From NCBI GenBank assembly GCA_965235125.1, contig CBDDXH010000007.1:1-28235 (forward strand): a stretch of 28,235 nucleotides of DNA, written 5' to 3'. Made by a program: the position numbers and the translations under genes. Position 1 is the stretch's first letter. Each line of letters starts with the position of its first letter. Below the pieces are notes generated by a model that was not told the DNA's origin, made no database searches, and saw only the letters and a program-made list of their open reading frames with translations. This document shows positions 15,796 to 24,364 of this stretch, piece by piece. The DNA is from Pelagilacustribacter hypolimneticus (lineage in GTDB: Bacteria; Pseudomonadota; Alphaproteobacteria; Pelagibacterales; Pelagibacteraceae).

Positions 15796-16530
15796 ATGGA
15801 AAAAATTGCAATTGTAATACCATCAAGATTAAAGGCAGAACGACTGCCCAATAAGCCATTAAAGCTTATTAATAATAAAGAAATGATTCTTCATGTTCAC
15901 GATATAGCCAAGTCATCAAATGTTGGAGAAGTTATAGTTGCTACTCCTGATCAAGAAATTTTAGATCTTATTAAGTCTCATAATGGCCAAGCTGTTTTAA
16001 CAAGTGATAAACATGAAACGGGCACAGACCGGGTATTTGAAGTATTTAAAAGTTTACTAAAATCTAAACCAGAAATTATAATTAATTATCAAGGCGATAT
16101 GCCAAATTTAAATCCTAAAGCAATTAAAGATTTAGTTTCTTATATGAAAAAAAATTTATGTGACATTGCAACTTTAGCTTCGGCTATCGAAAATAAAGAT
16201 GAAGAAAAAGATCCCAATGTTGTCAAAGTTCTTGCGAGCCATGAGATTAAAAATAAAACTTTTTCAAAAGCTTTAGACTTTTTTAGAATTTCCAACAAAC
16301 CTTTAAGTAAACTGACCTATCATCATGTAGGAATTTATGCCTTTACTAATAAAGCTTTAATAAGATATGTAAGTTTAAAAAGAAGCAAGCTTGAGATAGA
16401 AAGAAAACTTGAACAGTTGAGAGCACTTGAAGATCAAATGAAGATGGATGTAGGTTATATTGATTCTTGTCCTTTAAGTGTTGATACCGAAGCAGATTTA
16501 AAAGCTGTAAAAAAAATTATGGAAAATTAA
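15796..16530 (+). CDS. kdsB: 3-deoxy-manno-octulosonate cytidylyltransferase
   Basis: Activates KDO with CTP to CMP-KDO for lipopolysaccharide inner-core synthesis in the cytoplasm. At 244 residues it has family length. Diagnostic segments are the nucleotide-binding IPSRLKAERLPNKPL at the N-terminus, SDKHETGTDRVFE, the NYQGDMPNL segment around the metal site (commonly NVQGDEP, so the usual acidic residue is replaced by Met here), and the late VDTEADL. The stop is followed directly by the pheA ATG. A stable hairpin sits just upstream of the start codon. Confidence 0.94.
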   Translation: MEKIAIVIPSRLKAERLPNKPLKLINNKEMILHVHDIAKSSNVGEVIVATPDQEILDLIKSHNGQAVLTSDKHETGTDRVFEVFKSLLKSKPEIIINYQGDMPNLNPKAIKDLVSYMKKNLCDIATLASAIENKDEEKDPNVVKVLASHEIKNKTFSKALDFFRISNKPLSKLTYHHVGIYAFTNKALIRYVSLKRSKLEIERKLEQLRALEDQMKMDVGYIDSCPLSVDTEADLKAVKKIMEN

Positions 16531-17373
16531 ATGAGTAAAATTAAAATAGCTTTTCAAGGAGAAAAAGGTGCCTATTCACACATTGCTTGCGAGGCAATTT
16601 ACAAACATGCTGAGATTAAAAACTGTGCAACTTTTGAGGAAACTTTCAAGTTAGCTTTTGATGATGAAAATATTAAAGCAATTATTCCAATAGAGAATTC
16701 ATTAGCAGGCAGGGTGGCTGATATTCATTATCTATTACCAAAGTATAAACTTCAAATTTATGGAGAACATTTTCAAAAAGTTGAACACTGTTTATTGAGC
16801 AAACAAGAAGCAGAGATAAAAGATATTAAATATGTAAGAAGTCATGCTCAAGCTATTAGTCAGTGCCAAAAAATTATTAAAAAAAATAAATTTAAACCTA
16901 TTATTTCAACTGACACAGCAGGATCAGCAAAAGATTTAGCTCAAAGTAAAGACAAATCCATTGCTGCTATTGCCTCAGAATTAGCAGCTAAAATTTACGG
17001 TTTAAAAATATTAAAAAAAAATATTGAAGATGAAACCGGTAATGTTACTCGTTTCTTGATAATGGGCAAAAATATTCAACAGTCTAATTATGAAAAAAGT
17101 AAAAAATATATGACGACTTGTATTTTTAGATTAAAAAGCGAACCCGCGGCTTTGTACAAAGCTTTAGGAGGTTTTGCGACTAATCAAATTAATTTAACGA
17201 AGTTAGAAAGTTATTCAGTTAAAAATACTTTTAATCAAACTAATTTTTATTTAGATCTTGAAGGACATATTGAGGAAAAGACAGTTCGAAAAAGCCTAGA
17301 TGAGCTTGGTTTTCATACTGAGAATTTAGATATTTTAGGTGTTTATGAAGCCTCAAAATTTAGACATAAATAA
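16531..17373 (+). CDS. pheA: Prephenate dehydratase
   Basis: Converts prephenate to phenylpyruvate in phenylalanine synthesis. The 280-residue protein is the monofunctional form without a chorismate mutase domain. The catalytic domain begins IAFQGEKGAYSH and contains PIENSLAGRV and the catalytic Thr-Arg-Phe in GNVTRFLIMG. The C-terminal ACT domain (about residues 190-275, with EPAALYKALGGFATNQINLTKLESYS) binds phenylalanine for feedback inhibition. It abuts kdsB with no spacing and belongs to its transcript. Confidence 0.95.
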   Translation: MSKIKIAFQGEKGAYSHIACEAIYKHAEIKNCATFEETFKLAFDDENIKAIIPIENSLAGRVADIHYLLPKYKLQIYGEHFQKVEHCLLSKQEAEIKDIKYVRSHAQAISQCQKIIKKNKFKPIISTDTAGSAKDLAQSKDKSIAAIASELAAKIYGLKILKKNIEDETGNVTRFLIMGKNIQQSNYEKSKKYMTTCIFRLKSEPAALYKALGGFATNQINLTKLESYSVKNTFNQTNFYLDLEGHIEEKTVRKSLDELGFHTENLDILGVYEASKFRHK

Positions 17374-17396
17374 TTCACAGAATCTCTAATCTAGTC

Positions 17397-17426
17397 TTGT
17401 AGTAATCAAATTGATCTTGATATAAT
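17397..17426 (+). promoter_or_regulatory. Promoter of the SRP RNA gene
   Basis: A perfect -10 box TATAAT (17421-17426) lies 7 bases before the inferred 5' end of the SRP RNA at 17433. A -35 candidate TTGTAG (17397-17402) is 18 bases upstream of it. As dnaX begins 11 bases after the RNA with no terminator between, this promoter may also feed dnaX-ybaB-recR. Confidence 0.65.
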
Positions 17427-17432
17427 CATTTT

Positions 17433-17522
17433 GAGGTTGGCATCAGGTGGATGTTTCATAAACCCGGTCAGGTCTGAAAAGAAGCAGCCGTAGTGAAAAT
17501 TTTTCAGGTTGTTGCCTGCCTC
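17433..17522 (+). ncRNA. ffs: Signal recognition particle RNA, bacterial small (4.5S) type
   Basis: The conserved Ffh-binding hairpin is unmistakable: GGTCAGGTCTGAAAAGAAG (from 17466) followed by CAGCCGTAG. The terminal GAGG (17433-17436) pairs with CCTC (17519-17522), giving a roughly 90-nt 4.5S-type hairpin without an Alu domain. The apical loop is GAAA closed by U-A where E. coli has GGAA closed by C-G; the GNRA loop and pairing are kept. The RNA works with Ffh and FtsY in co-translational membrane targeting. Placement just before dnaX-ybaB-recR is a common bacterial arrangement. Confidence 0.95.
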
Positions 17523-17533
17523 TTAAAAAATTG

Positions 17534-19213
17534 ATGATAAACAATAAAATCTTAGCTTTAAAATACAGACCTCAAGAATTTAAAGATCTTATTGGTCAAG
17601 AAGTGATGGCACAAATAATCACAAATGCTATTAAACTCGGCAAGACTCCTAATGCTTATTTATTAACGGGCATAAGAGGAGTAGGAAAAACAACCACAGC
17701 CAGACTAATTGCAAAAGCATTGAATTGCGTAAAGCAATTTGATGAAGGAGAAAAGTGTAAAGCAGGTGAATACTGCCACTGTGATGAGATTGTAAATTCT
17801 AATCACATGGATATTTTAGAAATGGATGCGGCATCCAAAACAGGTATCGATGATATTAGAGAATTGATTGAAAACGCTAAATATAGCCCAACAAGCGCAA
17901 AGTTTAAAATTTTTATTATCGATGAAGCACACATGTTATCTAAACAAGCGTTTAATGGGTTGTTAAAAACTTTGGAAGAACCGCCACCACGATTAAAATT
18001 TATTTTAGCAACAACAGAAGTAAGAAAAATTCCCGTAACCATTCTCTCAAGATGTCAGAGGTTTGACTTAAGAAGAGTGAATTTAGAAAAATTATTTTTA
18101 CATCTTAAAAATATTGCACACAAAGAAAATGGAAGTATTTCAGATAACGCTTTGCAACTTATTGCCAGAACCTCAGAAGGTTCAGTTCGTGATGCTATTT
18201 CTTTACTGGATCGCGCTCTATTAAGTCAAAGTATTTACAATAAAGAAATTCAAGAGCAACACGTTAGACAGATGCTAGGTCTTGCAGATCGAAGTAAGTT
18301 AATTTTACTTTTTAAAGAAATATTGTCAGGCAATCAAATAGATGCAATTAATTATTTAAAAGAGATGATCGATCACGGCCTAGATGCCAAAAATTTTTTA
18401 AATGATATTTTAGAAATTCTTTATTTATTTAATAGGAGAATAAACCTAGGCCCAATTGAAAAAGATTTAATGATTTCAGAGTCTGAAATAAAATTAATTA
18501 ATGACTACTCTAAAAATATAGACTCTCAAGATATAGGCTTATTTTGGCAACTGACAATTAAAACTATGGATGATTTAATGATTGTAGGGAATGAAAATTT
18601 AACTTTAGAAATGTATGTGATGCAATTAATGCATCTTAAAAATATTGATCAAAATCAAGAAGTATCAGCAGATCCTAATTCTAACGGAGAGTCTTTAGAA
18701 ATACAGAAAATTTCAACACCAAGTAGCGATGAGCAAGATGATAAAAAAATAAAGAGTGTTTATAAAAATCAACTTAAAAATACAGATCAAATAAAAACCA
18801 ATCTTGTAAAAAATCCCGAACTCAACTCTGAACCTTTGAAAACTTTAGCGATTAAAACATTTGAAGATTTAATTCAAGCTGCCACCAGAGAAAAAGAGGT
18901 TGAACTTAAATACGATTTAGAAAGAAACGTGAAGCTTGTAAGTTTTACAACTGGTAAAATAAATATTTCATTTAATGAAAAACTTAATAAAAATTTTATT
19001 AAGATTTTAACTGAAAAATTATTAAAGTGGACAGGCGAAAGATGGATTATTTCTTTAAGTAAAGAACAAGGTAATGAAACTATTTATGAAAAAAAACTTA
19101 ATAATAAAAAAGATAAGTTAGAAAAAGAAATGAATAGCCAGGTCGTTAAAGATTTTATTGCTGCTTTTCCTGATGCAAAACTTGTAGATATTACAGAGGA
19201 TAATGATGCCTGA
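17534..19213 (+). CDS. dnaX: DNA polymerase III subunit gamma/tau
   Basis: ATPase of the clamp loader that places the beta clamp on DNA. Visible features of the AAA+ part are Walker A GIRGVGKTTTAR, a zinc module with four Cys (C-V-K at about residue 67, then CKAGEYCHC), Walker B IIDEAHMLSKQAF, and the sensor region ATTEVRKIPVTILSRCQRFDLRR. The C-terminal third (beyond about residue 370) is a low-complexity Lys/Asn/Glu-rich linker and a tau-type tail ending in FPDAKLVDI. The ATG at 17534 is preferred over the TTG three bases earlier. No Shine-Dalgarno is visible because the SRP RNA ends 11 bases upstream. The stop overlaps the ybaB start. Confidence 0.95.
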   Translation: MINNKILALKYRPQEFKDLIGQEVMAQIITNAIKLGKTPNAYLLTGIRGVGKTTTARLIAKALNCVKQFDEGEKCKAGEYCHCDEIVNSNHMDILEMDAASKTGIDDIRELIENAKYSPTSAKFKIFIIDEAHMLSKQAFNGLLKTLEEPPPRLKFILATTEVRKIPVTILSRCQRFDLRRVNLEKLFLHLKNIAHKENGSISDNALQLIARTSEGSVRDAISLLDRALLSQSIYNKEIQEQHVRQMLGLADRSKLILLFKEILSGNQIDAINYLKEMIDHGLDAKNFLNDILEILYLFNRRINLGPIEKDLMISESEIKLINDYSKNIDSQDIGLFWQLTIKTMDDLMIVGNENLTLEMYVMQLMHLKNIDQNQEVSADPNSNGESLEIQKISTPSSDEQDDKKIKSVYKNQLKNTDQIKTNLVKNPELNSEPLKTLAIKTFEDLIQAATREKEVELKYDLERNVKLVSFTTGKINISFNEKLNKNFIKILTEKLLKWTGERWIISLSKEQGNETIYEKKLNNKKDKLEKEMNSQVVKDFIAAFPDAKLVDITEDNDA

Positions 19214-19526
19214 TTTTACAGAAATGCTTTCTAAGGCAAAAGCTATGCAAGCTAAAATGAAAGACGTTCAGGACATTATAAAAAATATTGAAGTCGAAGG
19301 AGAGGCTGGTGGAAATCTAGTGAAGGTTATTCTTAATGGGGATTATGAAATTAAAGCCATCAATGTAAGCGAAGAAGCAAAAAAAGAGTCACATGAAATT
19401 ATTAATGATTTAATTATTGCCGCTTATAATAATGCTAAAGAGAAATTAAAAAAGAAATCATCAGAGGAATTATTAAAAGTAACAGGTGGGTTAAATTTAC
19501 CATTCGATTTTAAATTCCCTTTTTAA
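19206..19526 (+). CDS. ybaB: YbaB/EbfC family nucleoid-associated protein
   Basis: A small DNA-binding protein of about 106 residues, dimeric in known members, nearly always found between dnaX and recR. The pattern MLSKAKAMQAKMKDVQ at the N-terminus, GEAGGNLVKVILNGDYEI in the sheet and the C-terminal TGGLNLPF are family marks. Tandem ATGs at 19203 and 19206 both fall inside the dnaX end; the second is preferred because AGAGGA ends at 19200, giving five bases of spacing. Translation is coupled to dnaX, and the stop is followed at once by recR. Confidence 0.93.
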   Translation: MPDFTEMLSKAKAMQAKMKDVQDIIKNIEVEGEAGGNLVKVILNGDYEIKAINVSEEAKKESHEIINDLIIAAYNNAKEKLKKKSSEELLKVTGGLNLPFDFKFPF

Positions 19527-20132
19527 ATGGACAATCATATTCCAGCTATAGACGAGTTAATTAAACTTTTTGCTAAATTACCGGGTCTTGGCCCAAAATC
19601 TGCAAAAAGAATAATCTTAAAATTAATTAACCATAAAGAAAGCATGGTTAAACCTTTAGCCCAGTCTTTAGCTAAAGTTTATAAAAGTATTGTGAGGTGC
19701 CAAAATTGTGGAAATCTAAAAATAATAGATCAGGCTTGCGTATGTGAGGGCGAGAATACTTTTGATAAAATCTGCGTGGTTGAAAATTTAGCTGATATGT
19801 GGGCTATCGAGTCTTCAAATATTTATAAAGGACATTACCACATTCTTGGAGGCACCTTAAATTCAAACGAAAATTATGAGCAAAAAAATTTATTAATAGA
19901 TTCTTTAGTGAGAAGAGTTAAAAAAAATAGTCTTAAAGAAGTAATTATTGCAACTAGTGCAACTATCGAAGGACAAACTACCGCCCATTATATTGAAGAT
20001 GCAATTAAAAATGACAAAATTATTGTTACAAAACTTGCTCAAGGTTTACCGGTGGGCGGTGAAATAGAGCAACTAGATGATGGTACTTTATATTCAGCTT
20101 TTAAAAATAGAGTTCCTGTGACTAGCGAGTAG
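19527..20132 (+). CDS. recR: Recombination mediator RecR
   Basis: Works with RecO (and RecF) to load RecA at gaps during recombinational repair. The 201-residue protein has an N-terminal helix-hairpin-helix (LAKLPGLGPKSAKRIILKL), a Cys zinc motif (CQNCG, then CVC), a Toprim domain (ICVVENLADMWAIE) and the C-terminal LAQGLPVGGEIEQLDDGTL segment. It starts directly on the ybaB stop. ffs-dnaX-ybaB-recR is one of the most conserved bacterial gene strings. Confidence 0.95.
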   Translation: MDNHIPAIDELIKLFAKLPGLGPKSAKRIILKLINHKESMVKPLAQSLAKVYKSIVRCQNCGNLKIIDQACVCEGENTFDKICVVENLADMWAIESSNIYKGHYHILGGTLNSNENYEQKNLLIDSLVRRVKKNSLKEVIIATSATIEGQTTAHYIEDAIKNDKIIVTKLAQGLPVGGEIEQLDDGTLYSAFKNRVPVTSE

Positions 20133-20143
20133 CAATTTTTCCT

Positions 20144-20755
20144 ATGATTGAAATTTTTATTAAAACTTTTATTTTTTATTTTATAGTCATCGACCCTATT
20201 GGTAGCACGCCAGTATTTTTAGTAATAACAGAACACCTTTCAATAAAAGAAAAAATAAAGACAGCTTTGCATGGAACGTTTATAGCAACATTAATATTAT
20301 TATTTTTTGCTTTGTTAGGTAATGCTATTCTTGCTTATTTAAAAATATCCTTTCCAGCATTTACAATTGCTGGGGGAATAATTTTATTTATTATTGCTTT
20401 GGAAATGCTTTTTGACAAAAGACATCAGAGAAAAGAAGAAAATGTTAATTTTACTTATGACAAACTAAGTATATTTCCTTTGGCAACTCCTCTGTTAGCG
20501 GGGCCAGCAGCGATAACTTCTGTTATTGTATCAGTAAGCTCAGTAGGACCTGATTTTACGAAACAAGCAATTGGTATGGCCTCTTTAATTGCTGCAACAG
20601 TTGTGACATTTATTATTTTATTTGTTGCAGTTAAATTCGAAAAAATGATTAATAAAAGAATTATAAGTGTCATTTCTAGAATAGTAGCTATTATTTTAGC
20701 GGGCTTAAGTATTCAGTATATTCTTAATGGGATTAAAGCTTTTATAAATCTTTAA
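20144..20755 (+). CDS. MarC family integral membrane protein
   Basis: A 203-residue protein with six predicted transmembrane helices. The N-terminal FIVIDPIGSTPVFLVIT and the central FPLATPLLAGPAAITSVIV are hallmarks of the MarC (UPF0056) family. Its transport function is not established; early claims of a drug-resistance role in E. coli were not upheld. It follows recR after 11 bases and is convergent with malate synthase, sharing the same TTAA for both stop codons. Confidence 0.9.
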   Translation: MIEIFIKTFIFYFIVIDPIGSTPVFLVITEHLSIKEKIKTALHGTFIATLILLFFALLGNAILAYLKISFPAFTIAGGIILFIIALEMLFDKRHQRKEENVNFTYDKLSIFPLATPLLAGPAAITSVIVSVSSVGPDFTKQAIGMASLIAATVVTFIILFVAVKFEKMINKRIISVISRIVAIILAGLSIQYILNGIKAFINL

Positions 20756-22893
20756 TATTTTTTCTCTAATCTTCTTTTGTGAAGTAATGGCTCTGTATAG
20801 CCCGAGGGTTGAGTACGACCTTTGAAGACTAAGTCACAAGCGGCTAGGAAAGCAATGGATTTATCAAAGTTACCTGACATAGGTATATATTTTTTGTCAC
20901 CACTATTTTGTTTATCTACAACAAGTGCCATTTTTTTCATAATGGTCATCACTTGATCTTTACTGCAAATATTATGATGCAACCAATTAGCCATATGTTG
21001 AGAAGATATTCGAAGTGTTGCTCTATCTTCCATTAAACCTACATTGTTAATATCTGGCACTTTAGAGCAGCCTACTCCTTGATCTATCCATCTGACAACA
21101 TAACCTAAAATTCCTTGGGCATTGTTTTCTAATTCTTTATTAATATCTTCTGCTGACCAATTTGGCCTGTCAGCAACTGGGATTGATAAAATATTTTCTA
21201 CTTTTGCTTTAATTCTTGATTTAATTTCATTTTGTTTTTTAAAAACAGCTACTTGGTGGTAGTGAATAGAATGAAGTGTTGCAGCTGTAGGCGATGGTAC
21301 CCAAGCACAATTTGCACCAGCTAAGGGATGAGCTATTTTTTGTGTTATCATATCTGCCATTCGATCGGGCATAGCCCACATTCCTTTACCTATTTGAGCT
21401 TTGCCAGAAAAACCACAAGCTAACCCAATGTCCACATTCCAATCTTCATAAGTACTTAGCCATAAAGATTTTTTCATATCTCCTTTAAAAATCATTGGTC
21501 CAGCTTCAAATGACGTATGAATTTCATCTCCAGTTCGATCTAAAAATCCAGTATTAATAAAAACTATTCTTTCTTTAACCGCACGAATACACTCTTTTAA
21601 ATTAACAGTAGTTCTTCGCTCCTCATCCATAATGCCAACTTTGATTGTATTTCTTTTTAAATCTAAAATATCTTCTACTTTGCTGAAAATAGTATTTGCA
21701 AAAGCAACTTCTTCAGGTCCATGCATTTTAGGTTTGACAATATAAACAGAGCCCGTTCTTGAATTGGTTTTATTTTTAAGATCATGTTTTGCACATAGGA
21801 CAATGAAAAAAGCATCCATAATACCTTCGGGAATTTCCGAACCATCTCTTAGAGTAATTGCCGGATTAGTCATAAGGTGACCAACATTTCTATTTAATAA
21901 CAAGGCCCTGCCATGAAGTTTTAGTTTTCGACCATCGATACCTTCATAAATTCTATCTGGATTTAATTTTCTTATAAATTTTTTTCCATTTTTTTCCATC
22001 TCGGTTTGTAAATTACCTTTCATAATACCAAGCCAGTTTCTGTAACATCTTACTTTATCTTCAGCATCAACTGCCGTTATAGAGTCCTCATTATCAATAA
22101 TTGTTGAAATAGCAGACTCGATTATAATATCTCTAATACGTGCTTTATCGACATCTCTAACTTGCGATTTATCAGTACTAACAATTTTATTTTCTTCATC
22201 AATAATAATATCGACATGTAAATTATTATTTTTTAATAGTATTGAGGTTGGGTTATTTTTAGTTCCATTGTAACCCACTAATTGATTTTTGTTTTTTAGA
22301 TTTAGATTATTGACTGAAATTTTGGAAATATTTTTCCAGCTATCATTATTAAGAGGAAAAGTTTCATCTAAAAAGTTTCTTGCGTATTCAATTACTTTTT
22401 TTCCTCGCTCAGGATTATATTTAACACTTTTTGCAGTGATGCCAGCATCAGAAATAACATCTGTGCCGTAAAGTGCATCGTAAAAACTACCCCATCTTGC
22501 GTTTGCAGCATTTAATGCGTACCTTGCATTATCTATTGGAACAACTAATTGAGGACCTGCAATACTTGATATTTCTTCGTCTACATTTTGAGTAGAAATT
22601 TGAAAATCTTCTTTTTCTTCAACAATATAATTTATTGATTTTAAAAATTTAATATATTCAATTTTATTGATTGGTTTACCCTTATTAGTAAGGTGCCATT
22701 CATCTATTTGTTTTTGGATATTCTCTCTTTTTTCTATTAATACTTTATTAACAAGGGCAAGCTCATGAACAGCTGAATCAAATTTTTTCCAAAAATCATC
22801 AGTTGCTATACCGGTTCCAGGAATAACTTCTTGATTAATAAAATCAAGTAAAGTTGAGCTTATTGTTAAATTTCCTATTTTAGTTTTATTCAT
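20752..22893 (-). CDS. glcB: Malate synthase G
   Basis: Condenses glyoxylate and acetyl-CoA to malate, feeding glycine- or glycolate-derived carbon into the TCA cycle. At 713 residues it is the large monomeric G isoform. Recognisable segments include VYIVKPKMHGPEEVAFAN, MDEERRTTVNLKECI (substrate Arg region), FINTGFLDRTGDEIHTSFEAGPM and the catalytic Asp in MEDRATLRISSQHMANWL, encoded near 20983-21036. The frame is open to a TTG at 22902, but the ATG at 22893 gives the usual MNKTKIGNL start. No strong Shine-Dalgarno is present; initiation is probably governed by the tandem glycine riboswitch upstream. The 3' end overlaps marC by 4 bases. Confidence 0.96.
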   Translation of the reverse strand: MNKTKIGNLTISSTLLDFINQEVIPGTGIATDDFWKKFDSAVHELALVNKVLIEKRENIQKQIDEWHLTNKGKPINKIEYIKFLKSINYIVEEKEDFQISTQNVDEEISSIAGPQLVVPIDNARYALNAANARWGSFYDALYGTDVISDAGITAKSVKYNPERGKKVIEYARNFLDETFPLNNDSWKNISKISVNNLNLKNKNQLVGYNGTKNNPTSILLKNNNLHVDIIIDEENKIVSTDKSQVRDVDKARIRDIIIESAISTIIDNEDSITAVDAEDKVRCYRNWLGIMKGNLQTEMEKNGKKFIRKLNPDRIYEGIDGRKLKLHGRALLLNRNVGHLMTNPAITLRDGSEIPEGIMDAFFIVLCAKHDLKNKTNSRTGSVYIVKPKMHGPEEVAFANTIFSKVEDILDLKRNTIKVGIMDEERRTTVNLKECIRAVKERIVFINTGFLDRTGDEIHTSFEAGPMIFKGDMKKSLWLSTYEDWNVDIGLACGFSGKAQIGKGMWAMPDRMADMITQKIAHPLAGANCAWVPSPTAATLHSIHYHQVAVFKKQNEIKSRIKAKVENILSIPVADRPNWSAEDINKELENNAQGILGYVVRWIDQGVGCSKVPDINNVGLMEDRATLRISSQHMANWLHHNICSKDQVMTIMKKMALVVDKQNSGDKKYIPMSGNFDKSIAFLAACDLVFKGRTQPSGYTEPLLHKRRLEKKY

Positions 22894-22895
22894 AT

Positions 22896-23050
22896 GTACC
22901 AAATCTTTGCCCCATCTGTTGGTACCTTAGAGTTTTACTCCGTCGGTGAGATCTTATCTCTCTCCAGAATTTATTTTTTTAACGGTCCTTTTGCCTGAGA
23001 GTTTCCTGGGGGTTGCCCCTTCGGCGCTATAACTAAGTAGTCTCTCCCGT
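22896..23050 (-). promoter_or_regulatory. Tandem glycine riboswitch controlling glcB
   Basis: Read on the minus strand, aptamer 1 (about 23049-22983) has CGGGAGAGAC, GCGCCGAAGGGGCAA, then AACTCTCAGGCAAAAGGAC and a closing CCG. After a short A-rich linker, aptamer 2 (22968-22915) has TCTGGAGAGAGAT, CACCGACGGAGTAAAACTCT, AAGGTACC and the closing ACAGA. Both glycine-aptamer cores are evident, the second more divergent. A glycine riboswitch on malate synthase is known in SAR11. GTACCAA (22925-22919) and TTGGTAC (22902-22896) can pair perfectly two bases before the glcB ATG and would disrupt aptamer 2, a likely switching hairpin. A weak promoter TTGACT (23089-23084) with CAAATT lies upstream. Confidence 0.93.
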
Positions 23051-23177
23051 TTTTTTCTTAAATTTGAACCACCTTTTAGTTAAAGTCAATTAATTTAAAT
23101 TAATACATATAAGCCACTTAATAGACTTAATTGAATTCTATTAAAAAGAGCATTATGCTTAAAAGTCGTAAAGTATT

Positions 23178-24284
23178 ATGAAAAATTATCTAGAGTTTGA
23201 AAAAGAGATTAAAACATTAGAAATAGATTTAGAAAATTTAAAAAGTCCTTTTGGCTCAGGGGGCATCTCGGAAGTCGATACAGCAAAAATTATAACAACT
23301 GAAAAAGAAATCAATCAAAAACTTAAAACGATTTACGCCAACTTAAATAGTTGGGAAAAAACTTTAGTTGCAAGACACGAAGATAGACCGAGAGCAAATT
23401 TTTATATTAAAAATATATTCAAAAGCTTTACACCTTTGTCTGGTGACAGACTTTTTGGTGAAGATAAATCAGTTACAGCTGGTTTTGGTCTTATTGACAA
23501 TAAATCAGTCTTAGTTATTGGTCAGGAAAAAGGAGAAGATTTAAATAGCAGAATTCAAAGAAATTTTGGCATGATGCGACCTGAAGGATATCGTAAATGT
23601 ATTCGACTAATGCAATTAGCTAATCGATTTCAAATACCGATTATAACTTTTATTGATACGCCAGGAGCATACCCAGGACTTGGAGCAGAGCAAAGAGGTC
23701 AGGCATCTGCAATTGCAACCTCGATTGAATGTTCCATGTCACTTAAAGTTCCAAACATTTCTATTATCATAGGAGAAGGAGGTTCAGGTGGGGCGATTGC
23801 TTTAGCATCCTCAAATAAAGTAATCATGTTAGAAAATTCAATTTATTCTGTTATTTCACCTGAAGGATGTGCTTCGATTTTATGGAGAGATCCAAGTAAA
23901 TCGTTACAAGCAGCTGAAGCTATGAAGCTTACAGCAAAAGATTTATTTAAACTCGGAATAATAGATGAGGTCATCGATGAGCCTTTAGGTGGAGCGCATC
24001 GCGATCAAGATAAAGTTGCTCAGAGTATTAAACAATCGATTGTAGAAAGTTTAAAATATTTTGAAAATCTCTCTAGAGATGAAATTTATAATCATAGAAA
24101 AGCAAAGTTTTTAAAAATAGGAAGAGAGGGAGGATTTGTTAAATCAAGTCTTAACGACGGAAGTCTTACTTATAAAGAATCTTTTATAAGCAAAGTACAA
24201 AGATCGTTTAATAGAAATGATCATGTTTACTATGGTTTGATAGCTTTTTTTCTTATTTTAATTATATTTTTGACTGTTGTATAA
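23178..24284 (+). CDS. accA: Acetyl-CoA carboxylase carboxyltransferase subunit alpha, with C-terminal membrane segment
   Basis: With AccD it transfers the carboxyl group from biotin to acetyl-CoA, the first step of fatty acid synthesis. The start MKNYLEFEKEIKTLE is typical. The crotonase-like core has FIDTPGAYPGLGAEQRGQ, the IGEGGSGGAIALA oxyanion-hole segment and ISPEGCASILWRD. Usual AccA proteins are about 315-320 residues; this one has 368. The extra 45-50 residues end in a strongly hydrophobic stretch (about residues 350-368, GLIAFFLILIIFLTVV) that looks like a transmembrane anchor. There is no second gene in frame, so it is an extension and not a fusion to a known domain. Confidence 0.94.
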   Translation: MKNYLEFEKEIKTLEIDLENLKSPFGSGGISEVDTAKIITTEKEINQKLKTIYANLNSWEKTLVARHEDRPRANFYIKNIFKSFTPLSGDRLFGEDKSVTAGFGLIDNKSVLVIGQEKGEDLNSRIQRNFGMMRPEGYRKCIRLMQLANRFQIPIITFIDTPGAYPGLGAEQRGQASAIATSIECSMSLKVPNISIIIGEGGSGGAIALASSNKVIMLENSIYSVISPEGCASILWRDPSKSLQAAEAMKLTAKDLFKLGIIDEVIDEPLGGAHRDQDKVAQSIKQSIVESLKYFENLSRDEIYNHRKAKFLKIGREGGFVKSSLNDGSLTYKESFISKVQRSFNRNDHVYYGLIAFFLILIIFLTVV

Positions 24285-24328
24285 AAGACAATTAGCAGAA
24301 TAATTCAAAGCAAGTAGCCAAACATTCC

Positions 24329-24355
24329 TTGACATATTAAAGGTAAATCTATTAA
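24329..24355 (+). promoter_or_regulatory. Promoter of the cold-shock gene
   Basis: A consensus -35 TTGACA (24329-24334) is followed after 15 bases by TATTAA (24350-24355). The transcript would start near 24362 and carry a leader of about 58 bases. Confidence 0.5.
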
Positions 24356-24364
24356 AGATGCAAA

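Noticed and set aside
19090..19130. A-rich stretch in dnaX as a programmed frameshift site
   Set aside because: The heptamer A AAA AAG does not occur in the required frame there, and no stimulating stem is evident.
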